Positions 46,669 to 54,078 of a stretch of 64,000 nucleotides of DNA are shown here, piece by piece. Source of the stretch: Rugamonas rivuli (GTDB lineage Bacteria > Pseudomonadota > Gammaproteobacteria > Burkholderiales > Burkholderiaceae_D); NCBI RefSeq assembly GCF_009380165.1, contig NZ_WHUF01000006.1, forward strand, positions 124,001 through 188,000. The letters run 5' to 3'. Under the pieces are notes generated by a model that saw only the letters and a program-made list of their open reading frames with translations, was not told the DNA's origin and ran no database searches. The position numbers and the translations under genes were made by a program. The number at the start of each line of letters is the position of its first letter. Position 1 is the first letter of the stretch.

Positions 46669-46938
46669 ATGGCGCAACTCATTTTTACCCAGCAACTGGG
46701 CCGCTTCATGGATGTGCCGCAGGTGGAGACCGAGGCGGCCGATCTGCGCAGCGCCCTTGACGCCGCCTTTGCCGACCACCCGCGGCTGCGCGGCTACGTG
46801 CTCGACGAGCAGGGCCAGTTGCGCGAGAACGTCGTCATCTTCATCGACGGCCAGCGCACCCGCGAGCGGAAAATATTGAACGACGCGCTGGCTCCCCTAT
46901 CCAAAGTCTATATCCTGCAAGCTCTCTCTGGAGGTTGA
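46669..46938 (+). CDS. MoaD/ThiS-family ubiquitin-like sulfur carrier
   Basis: The 89-residue protein has the beta-grasp pattern of MoaD/ThiS and ends in LSGG, with the C-terminal Gly-Gly that is adenylated and thiocarboxylated in this family. It is not near moaE, thiG or other cofactor genes. The next gene, a beta-propeller protein, starts two bases after its stop with a GGAGG site inside its end, so the two are translated together. This suggests that the carrier serves that partner rather than molybdopterin or thiamine synthesis. Confidence 0.82.
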   Translation: MAQLIFTQQLGRFMDVPQVETEAADLRSALDAAFADHPRLRGYVLDEQGQLRENVVIFIDGQRTRERKILNDALAPLSKVYILQALSGG

Positions 46939-46939
46939 C

Positions 46940-48028
46940 ATGTCCGACCGCGCCTACATCGGCACCCGCAAAGGTCTGTTTGAAATCTACCGCACCCACG
47001 AGGCGTGGCATATCGATCAGCAGCACTTCCTGGGCGACCCGGTGTCGATGGTGCTGCCGGACCGGCGCGACGGCACGCTGTACGCGGCGCTGAACCTGGG
47101 CCACTTCGGCGCCAAGCTGCACCGGCGCGATGCGGGCAGCGACAACTGGGTGGAGGTGGCGGCGCCGGCCTTTCCCACCAAGCCGACTGACTCCGCCGAT
47201 CCGGTCGAGTGGACGGTGAAGCAGATCTGGTCGCTGGCGGCGGGCGGGCCGGACCAGCCGGGCGTGCTGTGGGCGGGCACCTTGCCGGGCGGCCTGTTCC
47301 GCTCGAACGACCGGGGCGAGACGTGGCAACTGGTGGACGGGCTGTGGAACGTGCCCGAGCGCGTGCAGTGGATGGGCGGCGGCTACGACGTGCCGGGCAT
47401 CCACAGCATCTGCGTCGATCCGCGCGACAGCAGGTCGGTGCTGGTCGGCGTGTCCTGCGGCGGCGCCTGGCTGACCACCGATGGCGGCGAGAGCTGGTCG
47501 CTGCGCGCGCAAGGCATGAAGGCCAACTACATGCCGCCGGAAATGGCCGACGTGCAGCAGATACAAGACCCGCACCGCATCGTGCGCTGCCCGGGCGAAC
47601 CGGACAAGCTGTGGTGCCAGCATCACAACGGCATCTGGCGCTCGGTGGACAACGGCGCCAACTGGACCGAGGTGCACAGCGCGCCGCTGTCGAATTTCGG
47701 TTTCGTAACGGCCGTGCATCCCAAGGATGGCGAGACGGCCTGGTTCGTGCCGGCCGAGGCGGACAGCAAGCGCATCGCCGCCCACGCGGCGCTGGCCGTC
47801 ACCCGCACCACCGATGGCGGCAAGCATTTCACCGCCTGGCGCGGCGGCTTGCCGCAGCAGCATTGCTACGATCTGGTGTATCGCCACGGCCTGGCGGTCA
47901 GCGATTGTGGGCAAATCCTGCTGATGGGATCGACCACCGGCGGCGCCTGGCTGTCGGAAGATGGCGGCGGCCAGTGGCAGACCATCTCCACCACCTTGCC
48001 GCCGATTTACTCGGTCAGTTTCGCTTAG
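46940..48028 (+). CDS. BNR/sialidase-like beta-propeller protein
   Basis: The 362-residue cytoplasmic protein (no signal peptide) contains repeated Asp-box-type motifs: SNDRGETW, TTDGGESW, SVDNGANW, TTDGGKHF and SEDGGGQW, which mark blades of a six- or seven-bladed propeller of the BNR/exo-sialidase/YVTN class. The conserved catalytic residues of true sialidases are not evident, so an enzymatic role is not assigned. It is coupled to the MoaD-like gene. Confidence 0.82.
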   Translation: MSDRAYIGTRKGLFEIYRTHEAWHIDQQHFLGDPVSMVLPDRRDGTLYAALNLGHFGAKLHRRDAGSDNWVEVAAPAFPTKPTDSADPVEWTVKQIWSLAAGGPDQPGVLWAGTLPGGLFRSNDRGETWQLVDGLWNVPERVQWMGGGYDVPGIHSICVDPRDSRSVLVGVSCGGAWLTTDGGESWSLRAQGMKANYMPPEMADVQQIQDPHRIVRCPGEPDKLWCQHHNGIWRSVDNGANWTEVHSAPLSNFGFVTAVHPKDGETAWFVPAEADSKRIAAHAALAVTRTTDGGKHFTAWRGGLPQQHCYDLVYRHGLAVSDCGQILLMGSTTGGAWLSEDGGGQWQTISTTLPPIYSVSFA

Positions 48029-48034
48029 TCGAAC

Positions 48035-48640
48035 TTACCCGGCATAGGCCAGGAACATATCGACGGTCGCTTCGACCACTTTCTTTTGCATGGCCGCGTC
48101 CAGCGGCGGCTGGTTCAGCGTCACTTGCGGCCAGAAGGCGAAGGTTTTCAGCTGGCCCGTCAGCATATGCGGGGTCAGCGCGGGATCGGCCTTGGCCAGC
48201 TTGCCGTCGGCCTGCGCGGCGCGCAGCCAGACCACGGCTTCCTCTTCCTTGCGGGTCAGCCGCGTCACCATTTCCTGCGCCCGCTCGGGCGAGTGGATGG
48301 ATTCGGCGATCGCCACCCGCGCCAGGTCGAGGAAGTAGCCGTCCTGCAGCATGGCCATCTTTCTCCACAGCAGATCGAGCAACTGGTCGCGCAGCGGAGC
48401 GGCCGGATCGTAAGGGCGCGCTTCCAGCTCCGCAAAACTATTCCACAACTCATGCAATATTTGCGCGAACAGTTCGTCTTTACTGGGGAAGTGGTTGTAC
48501 ACCGTGCGCTTGGAAACACCGGCGGTGGCGGCGATCTTGTCCATGCTGGTCGATTCGAATCCGCTGACGCGGAACTCGGCGATGGCGGCTTCGACGATGG
48601 CCTGGCGTTTGCGGTCGGTCAGTTTGAGGGGCGTGTTCAT
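48035..48640 (-). CDS. TetR-family regulator
   Basis: The 201-residue protein has a TetR N-terminal helix-turn-helix (KRQAIVEAAIAEFRVSG; TAGVSKRTVYNHFPSKDELF, each a single recognisable stretch) and a ligand-binding C-terminal domain. It diverges from the metallo-hydrolase gene over 87 bases, in which a perfect inverted repeat at 48684-48698 is a likely operator. It probably represses that gene and itself. Confidence 0.9.
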   Translation of the reverse strand: MNTPLKLTDRKRQAIVEAAIAEFRVSGFESTSMDKIAATAGVSKRTVYNHFPSKDELFAQILHELWNSFAELEARPYDPAAPLRDQLLDLLWRKMAMLQDGYFLDLARVAIAESIHSPERAQEMVTRLTRKEEEAVVWLRAAQADGKLAKADPALTPHMLTGQLKTFAFWPQVTLNQPPLDAAMQKKVVEATVDMFLAYAG

Positions 48641-48683
48641 GGCTTTATTTTACACCGACTAGTTTACTTTTCAAAAAATAAGA

Positions 48684-48698
48684 ACTACACTGTGTAGT
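48684..48698. promoter_or_regulatory. Perfect 15-bp palindromic TetR operator
   Basis: ACTACAC-T-GTGTAGT has seven-base arms and a one-base spacer. It lies 30 bases before the metallo-hydrolase start and 44 bases from the TetR start, a standard place for a shared operator. Confidence 0.72.
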
Positions 48699-48727
48699 GT
48701 ACATTCTCAATCCAGGAGTCGCCCGTC

Positions 48728-49792
48728 ATGACTTATCAATCCGTTACCGCTGAATCCGCCCTCGACGGCCTGTCCGTGCCCAGCGCGCCGCGCACCCGCG
48801 ACGGCAAGTTCCGCAATCCGGTGAAGATGCACCAGATGGGCTTCTTCAAGTCGCTGGGCGTCATGCTGCGCTTCGCCTTCGACAAGCCGAAGGACACCGT
48901 GCCGCGCCAGGCCATCCCCGTTCATGCGATCACGCAGCAGCAGTTATTGGATGCTCCGGATCGCAGCCTGTTCCGCCTCGGGCATTCGACGGTGCTGCTC
49001 AAGCTCAACGGCCATTTCTGGCTGACCGATCCGGTGTTTTCCGAGCGCGCGTCGCCGGTGCAGTGGGCCGGGCCGCAGCGTTTCCACCAGACGCCGATCA
49101 GCATCGAAGAGCTGCCGCCGATCAAGGGCATCATCCTGTCGCACGATCACTACGATCACCTCGACTACGCCGCCGTGATGAAGCTGGCCGCCAAGACCGA
49201 GCATTTCATCACGCCGCTGGGCGTGGGCGACCGGTTGATCGCCTGGGGCATCCCTGCCGCCAAGGTGCAGCAGTTGAGCTGGTGGCAATCGACCCACGTG
49301 GCGGGGCTGAAGCTGGTGGCGACGCCGGCGCAGCACTTTTCCGGCCGTGGCCTGAGCGACCGCAACAAGACGCTGTGGGCGTCCTTCGTCATCGAGGATC
49401 GCGACGTGAAGGTGTTTTTCAGCGGCGATAGCGGCTATTTCGACGGCTTCAAGGAAATCGGCCGCAAGTATGGTCCGTTCGACCTGACGATGGTGGAAAC
49501 CGGCGCCTACGATCCGCAATGGCCGGATGTGCACATGCAGCCGGAGGAATCCTTGCAGGCGCACATCGATTTGCGCGGCAAGGTGATGCTGCCGATTCAT
49601 AACGGCACCTTCGATTTGTCGCTGCATGCGTGGCACGATCCCTTCGACCGCATCGCCGAGCTGGCGGCGGAACGCCGTCTGCCATTGGCCACGCCGGAAA
49701 TCGGCCAGGCGCTCGATATCCGCCTGCCGCTGGCCGATGGAAAATGGTGGGAACGGGTGAAGGAACAGGAAGCGGCGATGGCCGCCGCCTGA
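48728..49792 (+). CDS. MBL-fold metal-dependent hydrolase (UlaG/NAPE-PLD-like)
   Basis: The 354-residue protein has the metallo-beta-lactamase motif SHDHYDHLDYA and the later metal ligands in FSGDSGYF and ILPIHNGTFDL, binding one or two metals. The overall length and the N-terminal segment resemble N-acyl-phosphatidylethanolamine phospholipase D-like and UlaG-like enzymes; the substrate is unknown. It has no signal peptide. It is the only gene clearly under the adjacent TetR regulator and its stop lies next to a convergent coiled-coil gene. Confidence 0.85.
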   Translation: MTYQSVTAESALDGLSVPSAPRTRDGKFRNPVKMHQMGFFKSLGVMLRFAFDKPKDTVPRQAIPVHAITQQQLLDAPDRSLFRLGHSTVLLKLNGHFWLTDPVFSERASPVQWAGPQRFHQTPISIEELPPIKGIILSHDHYDHLDYAAVMKLAAKTEHFITPLGVGDRLIAWGIPAAKVQQLSWWQSTHVAGLKLVATPAQHFSGRGLSDRNKTLWASFVIEDRDVKVFFSGDSGYFDGFKEIGRKYGPFDLTMVETGAYDPQWPDVHMQPEESLQAHIDLRGKVMLPIHNGTFDLSLHAWHDPFDRIAELAAERRLPLATPEIGQALDIRLPLADGKWWERVKEQEAAMAAA

Positions 49793-49793
49793 G

Positions 49794-50135
49794 TCAGGCG
49801 ACGACGTTGATCAGCTTGCCGATGGTCTCGCCCTGCGCGTTGATCTGCGGCTTGGGCGGCGCGGCCAAGTCGGCCGGCAGCACTTGCTGGGCACGTGAAG
49901 GTTTCTCTATCGCATTATTCAGATTCGGGGCTGGCGCCGCTTTCAACGGCGGCGCGGACGCCTGATCGCTCTCGCGCTGGCTATCGCTCAGCGTCTGCTT
50001 GTCCTTGGTCAGCTGCTGGCGGCTTTGCTCCAGCCGGTTGGCGTCCTGGCTCACGCGTGTCTGATCCGTTTGCACCTGCCTTTCGGCTTGTGCTATCGAT
50101 GCCTGCAGCGCACTGACGGACGTTACGGAAGCCAC
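49794..50135 (-). CDS. Small coiled-coil protein of unknown function
   Basis: The 113-residue protein is predicted to form a coiled coil over about 10-60 (many Gln, Asp, Arg and Ser) and has a Pro/Ala-rich central region and a short C-terminal GKLINVVA. There is no signal peptide or membrane segment. It starts at GTG with an AGAGG ribosome site. The gene is convergent with the metallo-hydrolase gene. No family was recognised. Confidence 0.6.
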   Translation of the reverse strand: MASVTSVSALQASIAQAERQVQTDQTRVSQDANRLEQSRQQLTKDKQTLSDSQRESDQASAPPLKAAPAPNLNNAIEKPSRAQQVLPADLAAPPKPQINAQGETIGKLINVVA

Positions 50136-50225
50136 AATCTAACCTCTAGGCAAAAATTCTGGACATAGCAAGGCAGAATCGTGTTGAGCACGATCAATTG
50201 CAGATTAGGCTAGAAAAACAAAAAA

Positions 50226-50248
50226 GGCAAGGCGAACTACGCCTTGCC
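50226..50248 (-). terminator. Intrinsic terminator after the second TonB receptor
   Basis: On the minus strand a perfect 9-base-pair stem (GGCAAGGCG/CGCCTTGCC, five-base loop) is followed by TTTTTTGTTTTT. It begins 22 bases beyond the receptor stop codon. Confidence 0.85.
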
Positions 50249-50270
50249 TGTGAGGGAGGGATGGAACAGT

Positions 50271-52745
50271 TTAGAAGCGGTACAAGACCGATGCTTCCCA
50301 GGTACGGCCAAACAGCGGACGTGCGTTGATCGGACCGGTGCCGCCGGCGGTCAGGCGGGAATTGCCCTCAGTCAGCCCCAGTTCGTTGTTGAGGTTGGTG
50401 CCGCTGAGGCGCACTTCGATCTTGTCACCCAGCGAGAACAGCACGCCGGCATCGATGGTGCGGTAGGACGGCAGGTATTGCTGGTTCGCCTGGTCGGCCC
50501 AACGCTCGCCGATCGAGGTGTAGGTGGCGTAGAGCTTGGCCGAATTGCCGTCGCCGAAAGGAATCTTGTAGGTCGGCGTGAAGCGGAACTGCAGCTTGGG
50601 CTGGCGCTGGACGGTTTTGCCTGCGGTGTCAGGATTGTCGCGGTATTCCGATTTCTGGTAATCGCCGGTCAACGCCAGTTGCAGGTTTTCGATAGGGCGC
50701 ACGGCCAGTTCGAATTCCACGCCGTTGCCCTTGGAACCGCTGATCGAATGCAGCTCGCGGCCGTCGGCCAGCACTTGCGAGAAGGCGATGCCGTCGAACT
50801 CGGTGTGGAAGGCGTTGATGTAGGCGCTGTACATCTGGGTCGCGGTCTTGAAGCCGATTTCGTACTGGCTCACTTTCGGTGTCGGCAGGATGCCGCGGTC
50901 GTTGACCTTAGCCTGCGTGCCGGCGCCACGCAAATCGTCGAAGGAGATGAAGGTGTGGCCGCGGTTGGCGCGCACGAACACGGCCGTATCCTTGGCCAGC
51001 TTGTAGTTGCCGCCGATGGTGAAGGAGTTGGCGCTGTCGGTGCGGCTCAGGTAGGTGTTGGAACCGTCAGGCATCGAGGTGCCGTTGTTGTACACGGTCA
51101 GCGGATTGTTGTCGGTGTCGGCTGAGGTCAGGTTGGAGATCGTGCCGCTGATCTTCTGCTGCTCATGGCGCATGCCGAAGTCGATCTTGATGCGGTCGTT
51201 GACCTTCCACTCGTCCGAGATAAAGGCGGCGGTATTACGGCCGTCATACGAGGCGACCGGCGCGTAGAACACATTGCCGTCGGTGCCGTTCTTCGACACG
51301 ACCACGCCGTTGTTCAGGGTGACGTTAATCAGGCTGGCCTGCGGCACGGCGGTCATCAGGTGGCTATTGCCCAGGTACCAGACATCATGCGACGAGTAGT
51401 CGGCGAAGTAGCCGCCGACGGTGACGGTGTTGCCGTGGCCGATGTCCTTGCTGACGCGCAGTTCGTCGGTGAACGATGTCAGTTTCTTCGCCACCGACCA
51501 CAGGCCGGCCTGCACCACCTGCTGGCTGCCATCGACCGCGCCGCCGTGCACATAGGTCGCCGTGCCTGCCGTGGCCAGCTTGCCGCCGGCCGCAGCGACG
51601 GTTGCCGCGTTGCCGTTGGCCGAGGCGATGGCCGCGTTCAGGTAGTCATTCATCGACAGCGGGTTGTTACCGGTGAACATGGCGTTGGTGTTGAGGTCGC
51701 CGTCGAAGCGGTTGAACTTGTTCGATACGCTCCACTCGCCGATCTTCTGGTCGAAATCCGCGCCGAACACGGTGGCTTTCAGGCCACGGCCATCGGCCAG
51801 GTCACGGTTGAGCGTCTTGCCCGGCGCGGCTTCGATGGTGAAGTTGCGCATTTCGCCGCTCATCAAGGTGCCGGTCAGCGCATTGAAGCCGGGGAATTGC
51901 GAGATCGTGTGGCCGCCGTTGCTGGAGATCAGCGGCACGCCGGTGTAGAAGGCGTTCTTGTCGTCGGTGTTGCGGACGTACATGGTCAGCTTGCCGTCGT
52001 CGAGCTTGCGGGTCAGCGTGGCGGTCAGCTGGTGGCCGTCGTCGGCAGGGAAGCCGGCGTCGCGCACGCCGTCGGTCTTGCGGTAGAAGCCGCCGACCGA
52101 ACCGTACCAGCCGTCGCTGATTTTGCCGCCGTAGTACATGTCGACGCGGCGCAGGCTGCCGGTGCCGGTGGTGAAGCGCACCGAACCTTCCGGCGTGTCC
52201 GTGCCTTCTTTCAGGATGAAGTTCATCGTCGCGCCGGGCTGGGCGTTGGACCAGATGGTGGACGGGCCGCCGCGCAGCACTTCAACGCGCTCGACCGTGT
52301 CGTCCAGGCGGAAGGCCGACGAACCTTCGAAGAACGACAGCGTCGGCGGCGGGAAGATAGGGTTGCCCATCAGCTGCACCGAGACGAAAGGCGAATCGCT
52401 GCCGGACGGGAAGCCGCGCACTTCGATGTTGGCGCCGGACTGGCCGCCGGTCGATTCCGCATACACGCCCGGCACCAGTTTCATGACGTCGGCGGTGCTG
52501 CTGGGCGAGGCTTGTTTCAGTTGTTCTTCGGTGGCGGTGGTGATGGAGAAGGCCGAGTCGACCTTGCGCACGCCGCGCGCCGAGGCGACACCGGTGACGA
52601 CGACTTGCTGGACTTCGGCGGCGACTTCCTTGGACGGTACGGGTTCAGTCGGGGCGGCGCTTTGAGCCTGCGCGGCGGTCTGGTTGACGAGCGTGAGGAC
52701 GGCAGCCGTGACTGCGGATAACAAGAACGGATTCTGGCTTTTCAT
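50271..52745 (-). CDS. TonB-dependent receptor of the alpha-glucoside locus
   Basis: The 824-residue receptor has a signal peptide (about 1-27, ending QAQS), a TonB-box-like VQQVVVTGVA, a plug with ADVMKLVPGVYAES and VERVEVLRGGPSTIW, and a barrel ending in ASVLYRF with a terminal Phe. It diverges from a LacI regulator, and two LacI-type operators overlap its promoter at 52855-52883. It probably imports the saccharide processed by the GH65 enzyme downstream. The product is distinct from the earlier TonB receptor. Confidence 0.92.
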   Translation of the reverse strand: MKSQNPFLLSAVTAAVLTLVNQTAAQAQSAAPTEPVPSKEVAAEVQQVVVTGVASARGVRKVDSAFSITTATEEQLKQASPSSTADVMKLVPGVYAESTGGQSGANIEVRGFPSGSDSPFVSVQLMGNPIFPPPTLSFFEGSSAFRLDDTVERVEVLRGGPSTIWSNAQPGATMNFILKEGTDTPEGSVRFTTGTGSLRRVDMYYGGKISDGWYGSVGGFYRKTDGVRDAGFPADDGHQLTATLTRKLDDGKLTMYVRNTDDKNAFYTGVPLISSNGGHTISQFPGFNALTGTLMSGEMRNFTIEAAPGKTLNRDLADGRGLKATVFGADFDQKIGEWSVSNKFNRFDGDLNTNAMFTGNNPLSMNDYLNAAIASANGNAATVAAAGGKLATAGTATYVHGGAVDGSQQVVQAGLWSVAKKLTSFTDELRVSKDIGHGNTVTVGGYFADYSSHDVWYLGNSHLMTAVPQASLINVTLNNGVVVSKNGTDGNVFYAPVASYDGRNTAAFISDEWKVNDRIKIDFGMRHEQQKISGTISNLTSADTDNNPLTVYNNGTSMPDGSNTYLSRTDSANSFTIGGNYKLAKDTAVFVRANRGHTFISFDDLRGAGTQAKVNDRGILPTPKVSQYEIGFKTATQMYSAYINAFHTEFDGIAFSQVLADGRELHSISGSKGNGVEFELAVRPIENLQLALTGDYQKSEYRDNPDTAGKTVQRQPKLQFRFTPTYKIPFGDGNSAKLYATYTSIGERWADQANQQYLPSYRTIDAGVLFSLGDKIEVRLSGTNLNNELGLTEGNSRLTAGGTGPINARPLFGRTWEASVLYRF

Positions 52746-52854
52746 GTGGTCTGTGCTTTCTTATGGTGTAAATCGTCTCCTGGACGGCGCGCCACCAGCA
52801 AAAACAGCCTGCGGTAGTTCCATCCCCATCTTCCGCTTTTCGTGAAGATGGGCC

Positions 52855-52883
52855 ATTGAAACAAGAAATGATATCGATGTCAA
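52855..52883 (-). promoter_or_regulatory. Promoter of the second TonB receptor overlapped by LacI operator
   Basis: On the minus strand TTGACA (52883-52878), a 17-base spacer and TTCAAT (52860-52855) form a promoter. Its -35 hexamer lies within operator 52869-52882, so a bound repressor would block RNA polymerase. Confidence 0.65.
52869..52882. promoter_or_regulatory. LacI-family operator, tandem copy 1
   Basis: TGATATCGATGTCA is a near-palindrome with the central CG. A second copy, TGTTATCGATGTCA, lies 21 bases downstream, two helical turns, in the gap between TonB receptor and LacI gene. Confidence 0.72.
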
Positions 52884-52889
52884 TCAAAA

Positions 52890-52903
52890 TGTTATCGATG
52901 TCA
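52890..52903. promoter_or_regulatory. LacI-family operator, tandem copy 2
   Basis: TGTTATCGATGTCA matches copy 1 at 13 of 14 positions and in the same orientation with 21-base centre spacing. Confidence 0.7.
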
Positions 52904-52974
52904 TTTTCCGCGACAAACGAAAAATTTCTGTCATAATGCGTGCGCACCCCCTGTTTCCAACCTATGAGCGATCA

Positions 52975-53982
52975 ATGCCTTCGAACAAGTCTGTAGCCCG
53001 CAAAGCCGAAACAGCATTGACGATGGAAGACCTGGCCAAGCTGGCCGGCGTCTCCAAGATCACCGTTTCCCGCGCGCTGCGCGACAGTCCGCTGGTGACG
53101 GTGGAAACCCGCGAGAAAATCCGCGCGCTGGCCAATGAGCAGGGCTACCGTTTCAACGTCAGTGCGCGCAATCTGCGCATGGGCCGCAGTTATTCGGTGG
53201 CGGTTGTGGTGGAAATGACACCCGTGCGCGGCCGGCCCATGTCCGATCCGTATCCGCTGGAGCTGTTGGGCGGCATCACGCAGGAACTGACCACGGCAGG
53301 CTACAGCGTGGTGCTGACGTCCAAGCAGTTGATGAACACGGCGCCGGTGCAGGGCGCCGACGGGTTGATCCTGCTGGGCCAGGGCTCGCACGGCGAGGCG
53401 GTGCGGACCCTGCAGCAGACCGGCATGCCGCTGGTGGTGTGGGGCGCGCCGGAGCCGGACACTGACTACATCGTGGTCGGTTCGGACAACAGAAAGGGCG
53501 GCATCAGCGCCGCCGAGCGCTTCATCGCGCAGGGCCGGCAGAAGCTGGTGTTCCTGGGCGACGTCGACCACGCCGAGGTGCAGGAACGCTGCGCCGGTTT
53601 CATCGACGCGATGGGCGGGCGGGCGACGGTGCACATCATCCGTCCCAAGGCCTTCACCTTCGAGGCGGGCTTCGACAGCATCTCTGCGCTGTTGAAAAAG
53701 AAGGGCGCCAATTTCGACGGCGTGTTTGCCGCCAGTGATTTGCTGGCCATGGGCGCGATCCGCGCGCTGGCCGAGAAGAATTTGCGGGTGCCGGAGAATG
53801 TCTCCGTCATCGGCTACGACGATACGCCCGGCGCGGCCAGTTTCGTGCCGCCGCTGACCAGCGTGCACCAGTATCTGCGCGACGGCGGCGTGTTGTTGGC
53901 CAAGAAGATGTTGGGCCTGATCGAAGGTCACCCGGTCGCATCCGAAATGCTGCCGACCACCTTGATGGTACGCCAGACCTAG
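52975..53982 (+). CDS. LacI-family transcriptional regulator of the alpha-glucoside locus
   Basis: The 335-residue protein has the LacI helix-turn-helix (MEDLAKLAGVSKITVSRALR) and a periplasmic-binding-protein-like ligand domain. The ATG at 52975 is used; an earlier in-frame ATG at 52936 overlaps a CATAAT at 52932-52937 that may be the -10 of this gene. It diverges from the TonB receptor and presumably binds the tandem operators between them. The downstream GH65 gene may be read through, but a hairpin with a T-tract lies between. Confidence 0.9.
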   Translation: MPSNKSVARKAETALTMEDLAKLAGVSKITVSRALRDSPLVTVETREKIRALANEQGYRFNVSARNLRMGRSYSVAVVVEMTPVRGRPMSDPYPLELLGGITQELTTAGYSVVLTSKQLMNTAPVQGADGLILLGQGSHGEAVRTLQQTGMPLVVWGAPEPDTDYIVVGSDNRKGGISAAERFIAQGRQKLVFLGDVDHAEVQERCAGFIDAMGGRATVHIIRPKAFTFEAGFDSISALLKKKGANFDGVFAASDLLAMGAIRALAEKNLRVPENVSVIGYDDTPGAASFVPPLTSVHQYLRDGGVLLAKKMLGLIEGHPVASEMLPTTLMVRQT

Positions 53983-53998
53983 TTTTCCCGTTTTCCCC

Positions 53999-54037
53999 TG
54001 AAAAAAGCCAAAAACGTCAAAAAACCGGCTTTTTTCA
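53999..54037 (+). terminator. Likely intrinsic terminator or attenuator before the GH65 gene
   Basis: TGAAAAAAGCC (53999-54009) pairs with GGCTTTTTTCA (54027-54037) in an 11-base-pair stem with a 17-base loop, and the descending arm holds a run of six T. It lies between the LacI and GH65 genes. Confidence 0.6.
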
Positions 54038-54078
54038 AAATTCAAACCGCTTTGAATCGCATTTTTAAGGAATACGCT

